The notes under the pieces are model-generated. The model did no database searches. It had not been told where the DNA came from and worked only from the letters and a program-made list of their open reading frames with translations. From NCBI GenBank assembly GCA_028693695.1, contig JAQUUV010000011.1, forward strand, positions 2,320-22,802: DNA of 20,483 bases. Reading direction: 5' to 3'. Source of the DNA: Syntrophomonas sp. GTDB taxonomy: Bacteria; Bacillota; Syntrophomonadia; Syntrophomonadales; Syntrophomonadaceae. The position numbers and the translations under genes were made by a program. This document shows positions 1 to 8,205 of the stretch, one piece after another; position 1 is the first letter of the stretch, and each line of letters opens with the position of its first letter.

Positions 1-68
1 GCCCGGGGTGTTATATTTTTAGTGTTACCCTGTAGATACAAGGCTGTAGGCTATGTTGGGATTTATTA

Positions 69-98
69 TTGCTAGTATAGCCAGGAAATTATTAGAAT
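69..98 (+). promoter_or_regulatory. Candidate sigma-A promoter of tig
   Basis: A TTGCTA (-35, 69-74; four of six consensus bases) and a TAGAAT (-10, 93-98; five of six) are separated by 18 bases. Transcription would begin near 105, leaving a short leader that holds just the AAGGAGGAG ribosome binding site at 109-117. The same TAGAAT -10 recurs ahead of clpP and lon. The rest of 1-122 contains no gene; the only other structure seen is a GGCTAT/ATAGCC inverted repeat (49-54 and 77-82). This is a by-eye consensus match only. Confidence 0.4.
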
Positions 99-122
99 TT
101 TTATTAATAAGGAGGAGCATAA

Positions 123-1457
123 ATGGGTGCCAAGTTAGAGAAGATAGAGAATAGTGAAGCCTACCTGGAAATTGAGGTGGACGTAGAAACCCTGGAGGAA
201 GGTCTGGAGAAAGCCTATCGAAAAGTAGTGAAAGAGGTTAGCATACCCGGTTTTCGCAAGGGTAAAATACCCAGGGAATTTTTAGAGGCGCATTTTGGCA
301 AGGAGATACTATACGAAGATGCACTGGAGTTCGTAGTCCCCGGCGCTTATGAACAGGCCCTGGACGAGTTGAGAATAGACCCGATTGCCCAACCTGAATT
401 TGATATTGGTGAGATAAAATCAGGTGAGGTTTTGAAATTCAAGGTAAAGGTGGCCGTGAAACCCGAAGTTATTCTGGGTCAACTGGAAGGATTAGAAGTA
501 AGCGTACCCATGCAGAAGATCAGCGAAGCAGATGTGGACCGCAGGATGGAAGAGATGCGTTCACGATATGCTCAACTGGTAGATAAGACCGAAGCTCCGT
601 CGGAATTAGGTGATACAGTTACAATTGATTTTGTCGGTTGTATTGATGGAGTTCCTTTTGAAGGGGGAACTGGTGAAAACTACCAGCTGGAACTTGGCTC
701 CAATACCTTTATTCCTGGTTATGAAGAGCAATTAATAGGATTGAAAGCGGGAGAGTCTAAAGACGTTAAGGTTGTATTCCCGGAGGCTTACCATGCCGAA
801 GATCTTGCTGGCAAGGATGCGGTTTTCCAGACTACCGTAAACAAAATCGAGCATAAGGAGCTTAGGCCCCTAGATGATGAATTTGCGCAGGAAGTAAGCG
901 ATTTTGAGACCGTCGAGGAATTACGCAACGATGTAAAAGAAAACCTGGTCAAAGCTAACGAGTATCGCCAGAATGGGGTTACGAAGAAGGAAGTTCTGGC
1001 ACGGGCCGTCGAGCAATGCAGCATTGAAATAGCACCGGCCGTTGTAGATATGCAATTTCAAACAATTCTTAGCCAGTTTGAACAGCGGATTAGCAGCCAG
1101 GGCATTAGCATAGAGCAGTATTTTCAGATGACCAATAGTAACCTGAATGAATTTAGGCAGGATATGTTGCCTGAAGCTGAACGGAATGCTAAAACTAATT
1201 TTATGTTGGAAAAAATTGTTGAAGAAAAAGGGTTTGAACTTACAGATGAAGAAGTAGATAAACAAATCGAAGAAATAGCCGTACAAATGGGCGTGGATAT
1301 CGACCAGGCCAAGCAGAATTTAGAGGGTGTTATGGATAAGGTAAAGTTTAACATGAAGGTCGATAAAGCCATTCAATACCTAGTGGATAATGCGGTAATA
1401 ACCGAAAAAGAAGCGGCGTTGCAGGATACTGACCAAAAGGGAGAACTTGAAGACTAA
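123..1457 (+). CDS. tig: Trigger factor, ribosome-associated chaperone and prolyl isomerase
   Basis: Trigger factor docks at the ribosome exit tunnel and shields nascent chains; its middle domain is a peptidyl-prolyl cis/trans isomerase. At 444 residues it is full length for the family. The N-terminal ribosome-binding domain carries the signature GFRKGK at residues 43-48. An FKBP-like domain follows at about 155-245, including LGDTVTIDFVG and the FIPGYEEQLIGLKAGE stretch. The C-terminal part from about 250 is the helical, highly charged chaperone domain, ending in an acidic tail. The ATG is preceded by AAGGAGGAG with six bases of spacing, so the start is secure. It sits 55 bases ahead of clpP, the usual neighbour in Firmicutes and many other bacteria, which links nascent-chain folding to degradation. 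Nothing is unusual in the protein. Confidence 0.97.
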   Translation: MGAKLEKIENSEAYLEIEVDVETLEEGLEKAYRKVVKEVSIPGFRKGKIPREFLEAHFGKEILYEDALEFVVPGAYEQALDELRIDPIAQPEFDIGEIKSGEVLKFKVKVAVKPEVILGQLEGLEVSVPMQKISEADVDRRMEEMRSRYAQLVDKTEAPSELGDTVTIDFVGCIDGVPFEGGTGENYQLELGSNTFIPGYEEQLIGLKAGESKDVKVVFPEAYHAEDLAGKDAVFQTTVNKIEHKELRPLDDEFAQEVSDFETVEELRNDVKENLVKANEYRQNGVTKKEVLARAVEQCSIEIAPAVVDMQFQTILSQFEQRISSQGISIEQYFQMTNSNLNEFRQDMLPEAERNAKTNFMLEKIVEEKGFELTDEEVDKQIEEIAVQMGVDIDQAKQNLEGVMDKVKFNMKVDKAIQYLVDNAVITEKEAALQDTDQKGELED

Positions 1458-1476
1458 ATTGAATACTATATAGAAT
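1447..1476 (+). promoter_or_regulatory. Candidate promoter of clpP-clpX inside the end of tig
   Basis: TTGAAG (1447-1452; four of six -35 bases) lies 18 bases ahead of TAGAAT (1471-1476; five of six -10 bases). The -35 lies within the last codons of tig. An exact nine-base direct repeat TTGAATACT (1459-1467 and 1482-1490) flanks the -10. If real, clpP and clpX could be made independently of tig. No CtsR heptad repeat (GGTCAAA type) is visible here. Confidence 0.35.
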
Positions 1477-1512
1477 AGACCTTGAATACTTTAAGATGAG
1501 GAGGGAGTTCCA

Positions 1513-2115
1513 GTGTCATACCTTGTGCCTATGGTAGTAGAACAAACCAACCGCGGTGAAAGATCTTATGATATTTATTCCCGCCTGTTGAAGGACCGCA
1601 TCATTTTTCTGGGAAGTGCTATTGATGATAATGTTGCTAATTTGATTATTGCACAGCTTTTGTTCCTGGAAGCGGATAATCCTGACAAAGACATTAACCT
1701 ATACATTAACAGCCCGGGTGGATCTATAACTTCTGGTATGGCTGTTTATGATACCATGCAGTATATCAAGCCGAATGTATCAACGATATGCGTGGGTATG
1801 GCGGCTAGTATGGGAGCATTTTTGCTAAATGCCGGCGAAAAAGGTAAGCGTTATGCTCTTCCCAATGCCGAAATAATGATTCATCAGCCATCGGGGGGAA
1901 CCCAGGGGCAAGCCACTGACATTGAGATTCACGCCAAAAGGATACTTCAGATGAAGGAAAGCCTGAACCGTATTTTGGCCGAAAGAACTGGTCAGACTAT
2001 TGAGAAAATCAAGAAAGATACCGAGCGAGATTATTTTATGTCTGCCCTAGAATCCAAAGAATATGGTATTATAGATGAAGTGCTAATCCAGACTAAGGCT
2101 CCGATCAAGAAATAA
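1513..2115 (+). CDS. clpP: ATP-dependent Clp protease, proteolytic subunit ClpP
   Basis: ClpP forms the double-heptamer serine peptidase chamber that degrades proteins unfolded by ClpX or other Clp ATPases in the cytosol. The 200-residue length is normal. The catalytic triad is complete: Ser99 in GMAASMG, His124 in MIHQPSGG and Asp173 in ERDYFMS. The N-terminal segment before the core (LVPMVVEQTNRGERSYDIY) is the conserved axial-loop region. The start is GTG, chosen because GAGGAGGGAG (1498-1507) sits about five bases upstream and the protein then begins exactly like its homologues. It is followed after 24 bases by clpX, so the two are almost certainly cotranscribed and work as ClpXP. In many Firmicutes clpP is under CtsR; I see no CtsR box in the upstream gap. 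Confidence 0.98.
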   Translation: MSYLVPMVVEQTNRGERSYDIYSRLLKDRIIFLGSAIDDNVANLIIAQLLFLEADNPDKDINLYINSPGGSITSGMAVYDTMQYIKPNVSTICVGMAASMGAFLLNAGEKGKRYALPNAEIMIHQPSGGTQGQATDIEIHAKRILQMKESLNRILAERTGQTIEKIKKDTERDYFMSALESKEYGIIDEVLIQTKAPIKK

Positions 2116-2139
2116 CCTTCCGAAAAGAGAGGTGAAAGA

Positions 2140-3390
2140 ATGCAAAAATATGGGGACGAAAAAGGTCAACTGAAGTGTTCATTTTGCGGAAAAACCCAGG
2201 ATCAGGTTAAAAAACTGGTAGCCGGACCAGGGGTATATATTTGCGATGAATGTATTGAGCTGTGCAATGAGATTATTGAAGAAGAACTGGCCGATGATAT
2301 TGGTTTTGAAATTGGGGATATACCTAAGCCCCAAGAGATAAGGGAAATATTAGATGAGTATGTTATCGGACAGGATATAGCTAAAAAATCCTTAGCAGTT
2401 GCTGTTTATAATCATTATAAGCGTATTAATTTGGTTATGAAGCTGGATGATGTAGAACTGCAAAAAAGCAATATAATGATGCTTGGACCAACGGGAAGCG
2501 GTAAGACTTTGCTGGCCCAGACTTTGGCACGCATTTTGAATGTTCCCTTTGCAATTGCTGATGCTACTTCGTTGACGGAAGCTGGATATGTGGGAGAAGA
2601 CGTTGAGAATATCCTGCTTAAACTTATCCAAGCTGCCGATTATGACATTGAAAAAGCGGAAAAGGGTATTGTTTATATCGATGAAATTGATAAGATTGCC
2701 CGTAAGACGGATAACCCCAGCATAACTCGTGACGTTTCAGGCGAAGGTGTGCAGCAGGCTCTGCTAAAGATTCTTGAAGGCACCGTAGCCAGCGTTCCTC
2801 CACAGGGAGGCAGGAAACATCCCCATCAAGAGTTTATACAAATAGATACGAGTAACATATTGTTCATATGCGGGGGAGCCTTTGAAGGCATTGATAAGAT
2901 TATCCAAAACCGAGTTGGCGAAAAAGTGATGGGCTTTGGGGCAGACATTAAGAGCCGGGAAGAAAAGAAAATTGGAGAAATACTGAATATGATTCTGCCT
3001 CAGGATTTGCTTCGGTATGGTTTGATTCCCGAATTTGTAGGGCGTGTACCCATTATTGTCACCTTGGAGGCATTAGATAAAGATTCCCTGGTGAAGATCT
3101 TAACTGAACCTAAGAATGCACTTACCCGGCAGTATAAGAAGCTATTTGAACTGGATGGGGTGGATCTGGAGTTCATGCCGGATTCATTGCAGGCAATAGC
3201 GGAAGAGGCTTTGCACCGCAATACTGGTGCTCGAGGTCTGCGCGCCATAATTGAAGACGTTATGCTGGAGGTAATGTATGAAGTCCCTTCGCGTATAGAC
3301 ATAACCAAGGTATTAATTACCAAGGATGTTATCAGCAAAAAGGAAAAACCTTTGCTGGTTACGGTAGATGCTAAGCGCAGGGTAAATTAG
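2140..3390 (+). CDS. clpX: ATP-dependent Clp protease, ATP-binding subunit ClpX
   Basis: ClpX is the hexameric AAA+ unfoldase that recognises tagged substrates and threads them into ClpP. The N-terminal zinc-binding domain has Cys13, Cys16, Cys35 and Cys38. The AAA+ core has Walker A GPTGSGKT at 116-123 and Walker B VYIDEID at about 178-184. The sensor-2 arginine is in GARGLR at 363-368. The ClpP-docking loop reads MGF at 264-266 in VMGFGAD, a conservative variant of the usual IGF tripeptide. The 416-residue length is typical. The ATG start has AGAGAGGTG (2126-2134) at good spacing. A strong terminator follows the stop, so the tig/clpP/clpX unit ends here. The C-terminal tail is short and basic. 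Confidence 0.98.
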   Translation: MQKYGDEKGQLKCSFCGKTQDQVKKLVAGPGVYICDECIELCNEIIEEELADDIGFEIGDIPKPQEIREILDEYVIGQDIAKKSLAVAVYNHYKRINLVMKLDDVELQKSNIMMLGPTGSGKTLLAQTLARILNVPFAIADATSLTEAGYVGEDVENILLKLIQAADYDIEKAEKGIVYIDEIDKIARKTDNPSITRDVSGEGVQQALLKILEGTVASVPPQGGRKHPHQEFIQIDTSNILFICGGAFEGIDKIIQNRVGEKVMGFGADIKSREEKKIGEILNMILPQDLLRYGLIPEFVGRVPIIVTLEALDKDSLVKILTEPKNALTRQYKKLFELDGVDLEFMPDSLQAIAEEALHRNTGARGLRAIIEDVMLEVMYEVPSRIDITKVLITKDVISKKEKPLLVTVDAKRRVN

Positions 3391-3418
3391 TATAAGTTAA
3401 ACACATCAATAATATGGG

Positions 3419-3445
3419 AAAAGGTAGCGTGAGCTACCTTTTTTT
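3419..3445 (+). terminator. Rho-independent terminator after clpX
   Basis: The arms AAGGTAGC (3421-3428) and GCTACCTT (3433-3440) pair perfectly around a GTGA tetraloop. Two more A-T pairs are possible at the base (3419-3420 with 3441-3442), and an uninterrupted run of seven T spans 3439-3445. It starts about 30 bases after the clpX stop and separates clpPX from lonB. Confidence 0.93.
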
Positions 3446-3470
3446 CTGCTTAATTCCTTCATTCAAATTT

Positions 3471-3507
3471 TTCCCGACGGGAATAATAAATGTGATCAGA
3501 TCGGGAA
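3471..3507 (+). promoter_or_regulatory. Palindrome and alternative hairpin in the lonB leader
   Basis: TTCCCGACGGGAA (3471-3483) is a 13-base palindrome, perfect apart from its central base, and could be a repressor site. Its left arm TTCCCGA (3471-3477) is also complementary to TCGGGAA at 3501-3507, with 23 bases between. The second copy overlaps the purine-rich ribosome-binding region GGGAAAGGA (3503-3511), so pairing could partly hide it. The function is inferred; only the repeats are seen. Confidence 0.4.
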
Positions 3508-3520
3508 AGGAACAAAATTA

Positions 3521-5152
3521 ATGAATGATTTTTTTATGCAATATGGGGGAATTTTATATCTTATTCAGTTGCTATTTGGTATCGTAATAGGGATGTACTT
3601 CTGGAATCTACTAAAGAGCCAGCAGAGTAGAAAAACGGTTTTGACCAAGGTATCTGAGAAGGAAAACATGAAGTTGCGTCAACTACGCAACGTGAAATTA
3701 AGCGAACCACTTTCCAGCCTGAGCCGTCCCAGCACCTTCAGCGACATTATAGGACAGGAGGAAGGCATCGCTATCCTGAGATCGGCTCTATGCGGTCCTA
3801 ACCCGCAGCATGTAATTGTTTATGGACCACCGGGGGTAGGAAAAACTGCCGCTGCTCGACTGGTACTTAAGGAAGCCTGTGCTAATCTGGCGTCCCCTTT
3901 CAAAGAGAATGCTAAATTCGTAGAAGTAGATGCGACGATATGTCGCTTCGATGAGCGCAATATAGCTGACCCACTAATAGGTTCTGTTCATGATCCCATT
4001 TACCAGGGTGCTGGTTCCATGGGCGCAGCTGGAATACCTCAGCCCAAACCTGGTGCCTGTACCCGAGCTCATGGAGGTATACTATTTATTGATGAAATAG
4101 GAGAACTACATCCTATGCAATTGAATAAGCTACTCAAGGTGCTGGAAGATCGGAAGGTTATGCTGGATAGTGCTTACTATACAGAAAGTGACAAGAATAT
4201 TCCCGACCATATCCATGATATTTTTCAAAACGGTCTACCTGCAGATTTTCGCTTAGTAGGGGCAACTACCAGAATGCCTAACGAACTTCCCCCGGCCTTG
4301 AGGTCAAGATGTATGGAGATTTTTTTTAAACCCCTGGATCATAAGTCGATCAAGGCTATAACCCAGAATGCGGCTCAGAAAATACTGCTTGTTCTAGAAG
4401 AAGAAGCCCTGCAGGAAATTACTCGCCATGCCGGCAATGGTCGGGAAGCTGTTAATATAGTGCAACTGGCTGCGGGAGTCGCCCAAGTAGAAAATATATC
4501 GGCGATTAGCCCAGAGGTAGTACAAAAAGTTCTCAATAATGGTCGCTTTTCGCCCCGACCAGAACCTAAAGCTCAAGATACACCTCAAGTAGGATTGGTT
4601 AATGGCCTGGCAGTTTATGGGGCCAATGTCGGGACCTTACTTGAGGTAGAAGCATCAGTAATCTCTGTAGATGAAGGCCGAGGCTCCTGGACAGTTACCG
4701 GAGTGATAGAAGAAGAGGAGATTAGTAGTGGCGGCAGGACTTCACGTCGCAAAAGCATGGCCCGAGGGGCAGTGGAAAATGTGATGACTGTTCTCAAAGC
4801 TAACTTTGGGGTTAAAATACAGGATTTTGATATTCATATTAATTTTCCAGGCGGAACTCCGGTGGATGGTCCATCTGCAGGTGTATCCATGGCTACCGCC
4901 ATATATTCAGCTTTAAATAACATCAAAGTTAATAATCTAATAGCCATGACGGGAGAAGTCTCAGTTCACGGACATGTAAAACCCGTGGGCGGTGTTATGA
5001 GCAAAGTGGAAGCGGCCCGGAGTGCCGGGATAAAGAAGGTATTGATTCCACAAGAAAACTGGCTTTCTATTTTTGAGAGTTTTAGTGATATTGAAGTAGC
5101 CCCTGTACGTGACCTTGACGAAGTGCTACAATTTGCTTTAATAAGGGAATAA
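3521..5152 (+). CDS. lonB: ATP-dependent protease LonB, membrane-anchored
   Basis: This is a Lon-type (S16) protease of the LonB class known from spore-forming Firmicutes. It fuses an AAA+ ATPase to a Ser-Lys protease domain but lacks the large N-terminal substrate domain of LonA. Residues about 10-30 form one hydrophobic transmembrane segment (ILYLIQLLFGIVIGMYFW), so it should be held at the membrane with the catalytic part in the cytosol. Walker A is GPPGVGKT at 102-109 and Walker B ILFIDE at 187-192. The catalytic dyad is Ser452 in DGPSAG and Lys495 in SKVEAA, with the standard spacing of 43. The 543-residue length matches the class. In Bacillus subtilis LonB is a forespore protein under sporulation sigma factors; here that role is inference. 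The ATG has AAAGGA upstream (3506-3511). lon follows after a 62-base gap. Confidence 0.95.
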   Translation: MNDFFMQYGGILYLIQLLFGIVIGMYFWNLLKSQQSRKTVLTKVSEKENMKLRQLRNVKLSEPLSSLSRPSTFSDIIGQEEGIAILRSALCGPNPQHVIVYGPPGVGKTAAARLVLKEACANLASPFKENAKFVEVDATICRFDERNIADPLIGSVHDPIYQGAGSMGAAGIPQPKPGACTRAHGGILFIDEIGELHPMQLNKLLKVLEDRKVMLDSAYYTESDKNIPDHIHDIFQNGLPADFRLVGATTRMPNELPPALRSRCMEIFFKPLDHKSIKAITQNAAQKILLVLEEEALQEITRHAGNGREAVNIVQLAAGVAQVENISAISPEVVQKVLNNGRFSPRPEPKAQDTPQVGLVNGLAVYGANVGTLLEVEASVISVDEGRGSWTVTGVIEEEEISSGGRTSRRKSMARGAVENVMTVLKANFGVKIQDFDIHINFPGGTPVDGPSAGVSMATAIYSALNNIKVNNLIAMTGEVSVHGHVKPVGGVMSKVEAARSAGIKKVLIPQENWLSIFESFSDIEVAPVRDLDEVLQFALIRE

Positions 5153-5162
5153 TTCACTGTTC

Positions 5163-5191
5163 TTGCGCAGTATTGAGCCATATAGTAGAAT
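5163..5191 (+). promoter_or_regulatory. Candidate promoter of lon
   Basis: TTGCGC (5163-5168) and TAGAAT (5186-5191; five of six -10 bases) are separated by exactly 17 bases in the lonB-lon gap. The -35 matches only TTG, though the same TTGCGC hexamer appears ahead of valS. It would let lon be expressed without lonB, which makes sense if lonB is developmental and lon is general. Confidence 0.45.
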
Positions 5192-5214
5192 GAACTTGCT
5201 TGGGAGGTGTTTTT

Positions 5215-7554
5215 TTGTCACAGGAAAAAGAATTGAATTATCGCGAAATTCCTATATTGCCCCTTAGAGGTGTGCTGGTTTTTCCCTATACTATTATTCA
5301 TCTGGATGTAGGACGTAAAAAGTCCATTAGTGCCATAGAAGAGGCCATGCTCGGCTCTAAGGAGATTTTTCTGGCCACTCAGAAGGAAGCTCAGACCGAT
5401 GAGCCCGACGAAGAAGATATTTATGAGGTAGGGACTGTTGCGGAGATTAGGCAGGTACTTAAAATGCCGGGAGGTACCATGCGGGTTTTGGTAGAAGGAC
5501 TCTACCGCGCCAGTATAAAAAAGTATATCTCCCACGACGCCTATATGAAGGTAGGTATTGAAGAATACAAAAGCGAAGCGCCGCTAAAGAATGCGGAGAT
5601 TGAAGCTTTGATGCGTACGGTGGTTTACCAGTTCGAACAGTATGTGCGGATGAGCAAGAAAATCCCGCCAGAAACCGTGGTTTCCGTGGTAGCGATAGAG
5701 GAACCGGGGAGGTTGGCGGATGTTATTGCTTCCCATTTAAACCTGCGCATACCGGAAAAACAAAAGGTTCTGGAAGCCCGGGATGTTAACCAACGGCTAA
5801 CCTATGTATGCGAGATATTGGCCAAAGAGATGGAAGTTCTCGAACTGGAAAGAAAAATCAATATCCGAGTACGCAAGCAGATGGAAAAGACTCAGAAAGA
5901 ATATTATCTGCGTGAGCAAATGAAGGCCATTCAAAAGGAATTGGGCGAGAAAGACGAAAGATCCGCGGAAGTAGAAGAGTTGCGGGAACGTATTCAAAAA
6001 GCCAATCTTCCCAAAGAGGCTTTGGAAAAGATTAACAAGGAACTGGAAAGATTAGAAAAAATGCCGTCTGCGGTTGCTGAAGCCGTGGTCGTTAGAAACT
6101 ATCTGGATTGGGCCTTATCTTTGCCCTGGTCAACAGAAACTCGGGATCGATTGGATTTGGATCTGGCAGAAAAGATATTGGATGAAGATCATTATGGCCT
6201 GGAAAAACCCAAGGAACGAATCTTAGAATACTTGGCTATAAGAAAGCTTGCTAAGAAGATGAAGGGCCCCATTCTCTGCCTGGTCGGGCCTCCCGGGGTA
6301 GGTAAAACCTCACTTGGAAAATCAGTGGCCCGTTCACTAGGGCGAAAATTTGTGCGTATGTCGCTGGGTGGGGTTAGAGATGAGGCTGAAATAAGGGGTC
6401 ATAGAAGAACTTATGTAGGCTCGATGCCGGGACGGGTTCTTAATTCTATGAAGCAGGCTGGTTCGAGGAATCCTGTATTTCTGCTGGATGAGATTGATAA
6501 AATGACTACGGATTTCAGGGGCGATCCAGCATCCGCACTCTTGGAAGTACTGGATCCTGAGCAGAATAACACTTTCAGCGATCATTACTTGGAGATACCT
6601 TTTGATCTCTCGAAGGTAATGTTCATTACAACAGCTAATTCCATTCATAACATCCCCCGTCCGCTGCTGGACAGGATGGAAGTAATCGAAATATCAGGTT
6701 ACACGGAAGAAGATAAGCTGCACATTGCTTTAGGATATTTAGTGCCGAAACAGGTAAAAGAACACGGGCTTAAGGATAGCAACATTACTTTTTCCGAGAA
6801 GGCCCTACGCAAGATTATCAGAGAATATACACGGGAAGCCGGGGTTAGAAGTATGGAGCGCCAGATCGCTTCTATATGTAGAAAGGTCGCCCGCCAGGTA
6901 GTAAAGGATAAGAATACCTCGGTGAATATAACGGTCAGCAGTATAAATAAATACCTGGGGGCAGAAAAGTTCCGTTTCGGTACTGCGGAAAAGGAAAGCC
7001 AGATAGGAGTAACTACTGGTCTGGCTTGGACGGAAAGTGGAGGGGATATTCTCTCCATTGAGGTAGCGCTCATTAAAGGTAAAGGTAGATTGACTCTTAC
7101 TGGTAAACTGGGGGATGTAATGAAGGAATCAGCGCAGGCCGGCTTGACCTATGTCAGGTCAAAAGCTGAGGAACTAGGAATCAGCCCTGAAACCTTGGAA
7201 GGATATGATATACACATCCATGTTCCAGAGGGAGCCATACCTAAGGATGGGCCATCGGCAGGGATTACTATGGCTACCTCTTTGGCTTCAGCCATGTCGG
7301 GGAGGCCGGTACGTAACGATGTCGCCATGACCGGTGAGATAACCCTGCGGGGCAATGTTTTGCCTATCGGCGGTTTCAAAGAGAAGGCCTTAGCGGCACA
7401 CCGGGCAGGTATTGATACCATCATACTGCCTATGGAAAACAAGAAGGATTTAGATGAAGTCCCAGCCAACGTAAAGCGGAAAATGGAATTTATCCTAGTC
7501 AGTCACATGGATGAAGTGCTTGCTGCCGCTCTGGAAAAACCGGGGCATGCTTAA
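5215..7554 (+). CDS. lon: ATP-dependent protease La (LonA)
   Basis: Lon is the soluble hexameric AAA+ protease that removes misfolded and regulatory proteins. In order it shows the N-terminal Lon substrate-binding domain (residues about 8-205, starting IPILPLRGVLVFP), a coiled-coil linker (about 210-290), the AAA+ domain and the S16 protease domain. Walker A is GPPGVGKT at 358-365 and Walker B VFLLDEID at 421-428. The catalytic dyad is Ser681 in KDGPSAG and Lys724 in GGFKEK, 43 apart. The reading frame is open back to a TTG at 5200, but that codon lies before the ribosome binding site GGGAGGTG (5202-5209). The TTG at 5215 follows the site by five T residues and gives the normal MSQEKELN start, so the protein is 779 residues. 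A seven-T run touches the start codon. The stop overlaps the engB start by one base. Confidence 0.97.
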   Translation: MSQEKELNYREIPILPLRGVLVFPYTIIHLDVGRKKSISAIEEAMLGSKEIFLATQKEAQTDEPDEEDIYEVGTVAEIRQVLKMPGGTMRVLVEGLYRASIKKYISHDAYMKVGIEEYKSEAPLKNAEIEALMRTVVYQFEQYVRMSKKIPPETVVSVVAIEEPGRLADVIASHLNLRIPEKQKVLEARDVNQRLTYVCEILAKEMEVLELERKINIRVRKQMEKTQKEYYLREQMKAIQKELGEKDERSAEVEELRERIQKANLPKEALEKINKELERLEKMPSAVAEAVVVRNYLDWALSLPWSTETRDRLDLDLAEKILDEDHYGLEKPKERILEYLAIRKLAKKMKGPILCLVGPPGVGKTSLGKSVARSLGRKFVRMSLGGVRDEAEIRGHRRTYVGSMPGRVLNSMKQAGSRNPVFLLDEIDKMTTDFRGDPASALLEVLDPEQNNTFSDHYLEIPFDLSKVMFITTANSIHNIPRPLLDRMEVIEISGYTEEDKLHIALGYLVPKQVKEHGLKDSNITFSEKALRKIIREYTREAGVRSMERQIASICRKVARQVVKDKNTSVNITVSSINKYLGAEKFRFGTAEKESQIGVTTGLAWTESGGDILSIEVALIKGKGRLTLTGKLGDVMKESAQAGLTYVRSKAEELGISPETLEGYDIHIHVPEGAIPKDGPSAGITMATSLASAMSGRPVRNDVAMTGEITLRGNVLPIGGFKEKALAAHRAGIDTIILPMENKKDLDEVPANVKRKMEFILVSHMDEVLAAALEKPGHA

Positions 7555-8171
7555 TGAGCTTGCAGATTAAACGGGCGGAATACAGCGGTACATTTGTTGA
7601 TATCGGGCAATTACCGGAGGGAGATCTTCCTGAAATTGCCTTAGTGGGACGTTCCAACGTTGGAAAGTCTTCTTTAATTAACAAGTTGGTAAATCGTAAA
7701 AAACTGGCCAAATCCAGTTCTACACCGGGCAAGACACGTACCATTAACTATTATCTCATCAATGAAGAGTGGTATTTGGTAGATTTGCCCGGCTATGGTT
7801 TTGCCAAGGTTTCTAAGTCGGAACGGGAAAAATGGGGCAAGATGATTGAGAATTACTTGCAGAACCGTTCTCAAGTGCAAGGGGTTATCCAACTATTGGA
7901 TATTAGGCATACTCCTAATGAGAATGATATATTAATGAAAAACTGGCTGCAGCATTGCGATATCCCTATACTGATGGTAGCCACCAAAGCCGACAAAGTC
8001 TCTCGCGGGGGAAGACAGAAGAATTTAAACATCATAAAAAAGACCCTGGGGTTGATAGAAACACCCCTATTTTTCTCAGCCGAAACCGGGGAGGGAATAA
8101 CCGAGCTGACTGCGGCTATCGCGGAGATAATAACCCCCAGAGAAGAAATCCCGGATTCAGATACTAATTGA
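7554..8171 (+). CDS. engB: Ribosome-assembly GTPase EngB (YsxC/YihA)
   Basis: EngB is an essential small GTPase that helps assemble the large ribosomal subunit. All G motifs are present: G1 GRSNVGKS (32-39), the G2 threonine in PGKTRT (about 61-63), G3 DLPGYG (77-82), G4 TKAD (144-147) and G5 SAE (175-177). The 205-residue length is normal. The ATG overlaps the last base of the lon TAA stop (TAATG), so translation is probably coupled and the pair cotranscribed. lon-engB adjacency is common in Firmicutes. The TGA stop lies inside the right arm of the following hairpin. Confidence 0.97.
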   Translation: MSLQIKRAEYSGTFVDIGQLPEGDLPEIALVGRSNVGKSSLINKLVNRKKLAKSSSTPGKTRTINYYLINEEWYLVDLPGYGFAKVSKSEREKWGKMIENYLQNRSQVQGVIQLLDIRHTPNENDILMKNWLQHCDIPILMVATKADKVSRGGRQKNLNIIKKTLGLIETPLFFSAETGEGITELTAAIAEIITPREEIPDSDTN

Positions 8172-8190
8172 ATCCGGGAACGTTCTTTTT
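8149..8190. terminator. Hairpin terminator between engB and the convergent SEC-C gene
   Basis: TCCCGGATTCA (8149-8159) and TGAATCCGGGA (8169-8179) are perfect 11-base complements around a nine-base loop. The left arm is engB coding sequence and the right arm holds the engB TGA stop. On the plus strand the stem is followed by CGTTCTTTTT; read on the minus strand it is followed by TTTCTTCT. Neither T run is ideal, but the position between converging genes suits a two-way terminator. Confidence 0.7.
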
Positions 8191-8205
8191 GCTTCCGTCT
8201 CCTTC

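Noticed and set aside
1458..1512. CtsR operator expected ahead of clpP
   Set aside because: No tandem GGTCAAA heptads are present here or ahead of lonB, lon or clpX.
3479..3488. Sequence GGGAATAATA resembling a sigma-F -10 element ahead of lonB
   Set aside because: No matching -35 (G-Y-W-T-A) lies 15-16 bases upstream; the nearest GCTTA (3448-3452) is 26 bases away, and the resemblance is likely in A+T-rich DNA.
5200..5214. Upstream TTG at 5200 as the lon start
   Set aside because: It lies before the ribosome binding site GGGAGGTG (5202-5209) and would encode that site as protein; the TTG at 5215 is correctly spaced.
5210..5216. Seven-T run at the lon start as a phase-variation tract
   Set aside because: The tract is short and the TTG start is part of it; gain or loss of one T would only change spacing slightly, and there is no evidence of variability.
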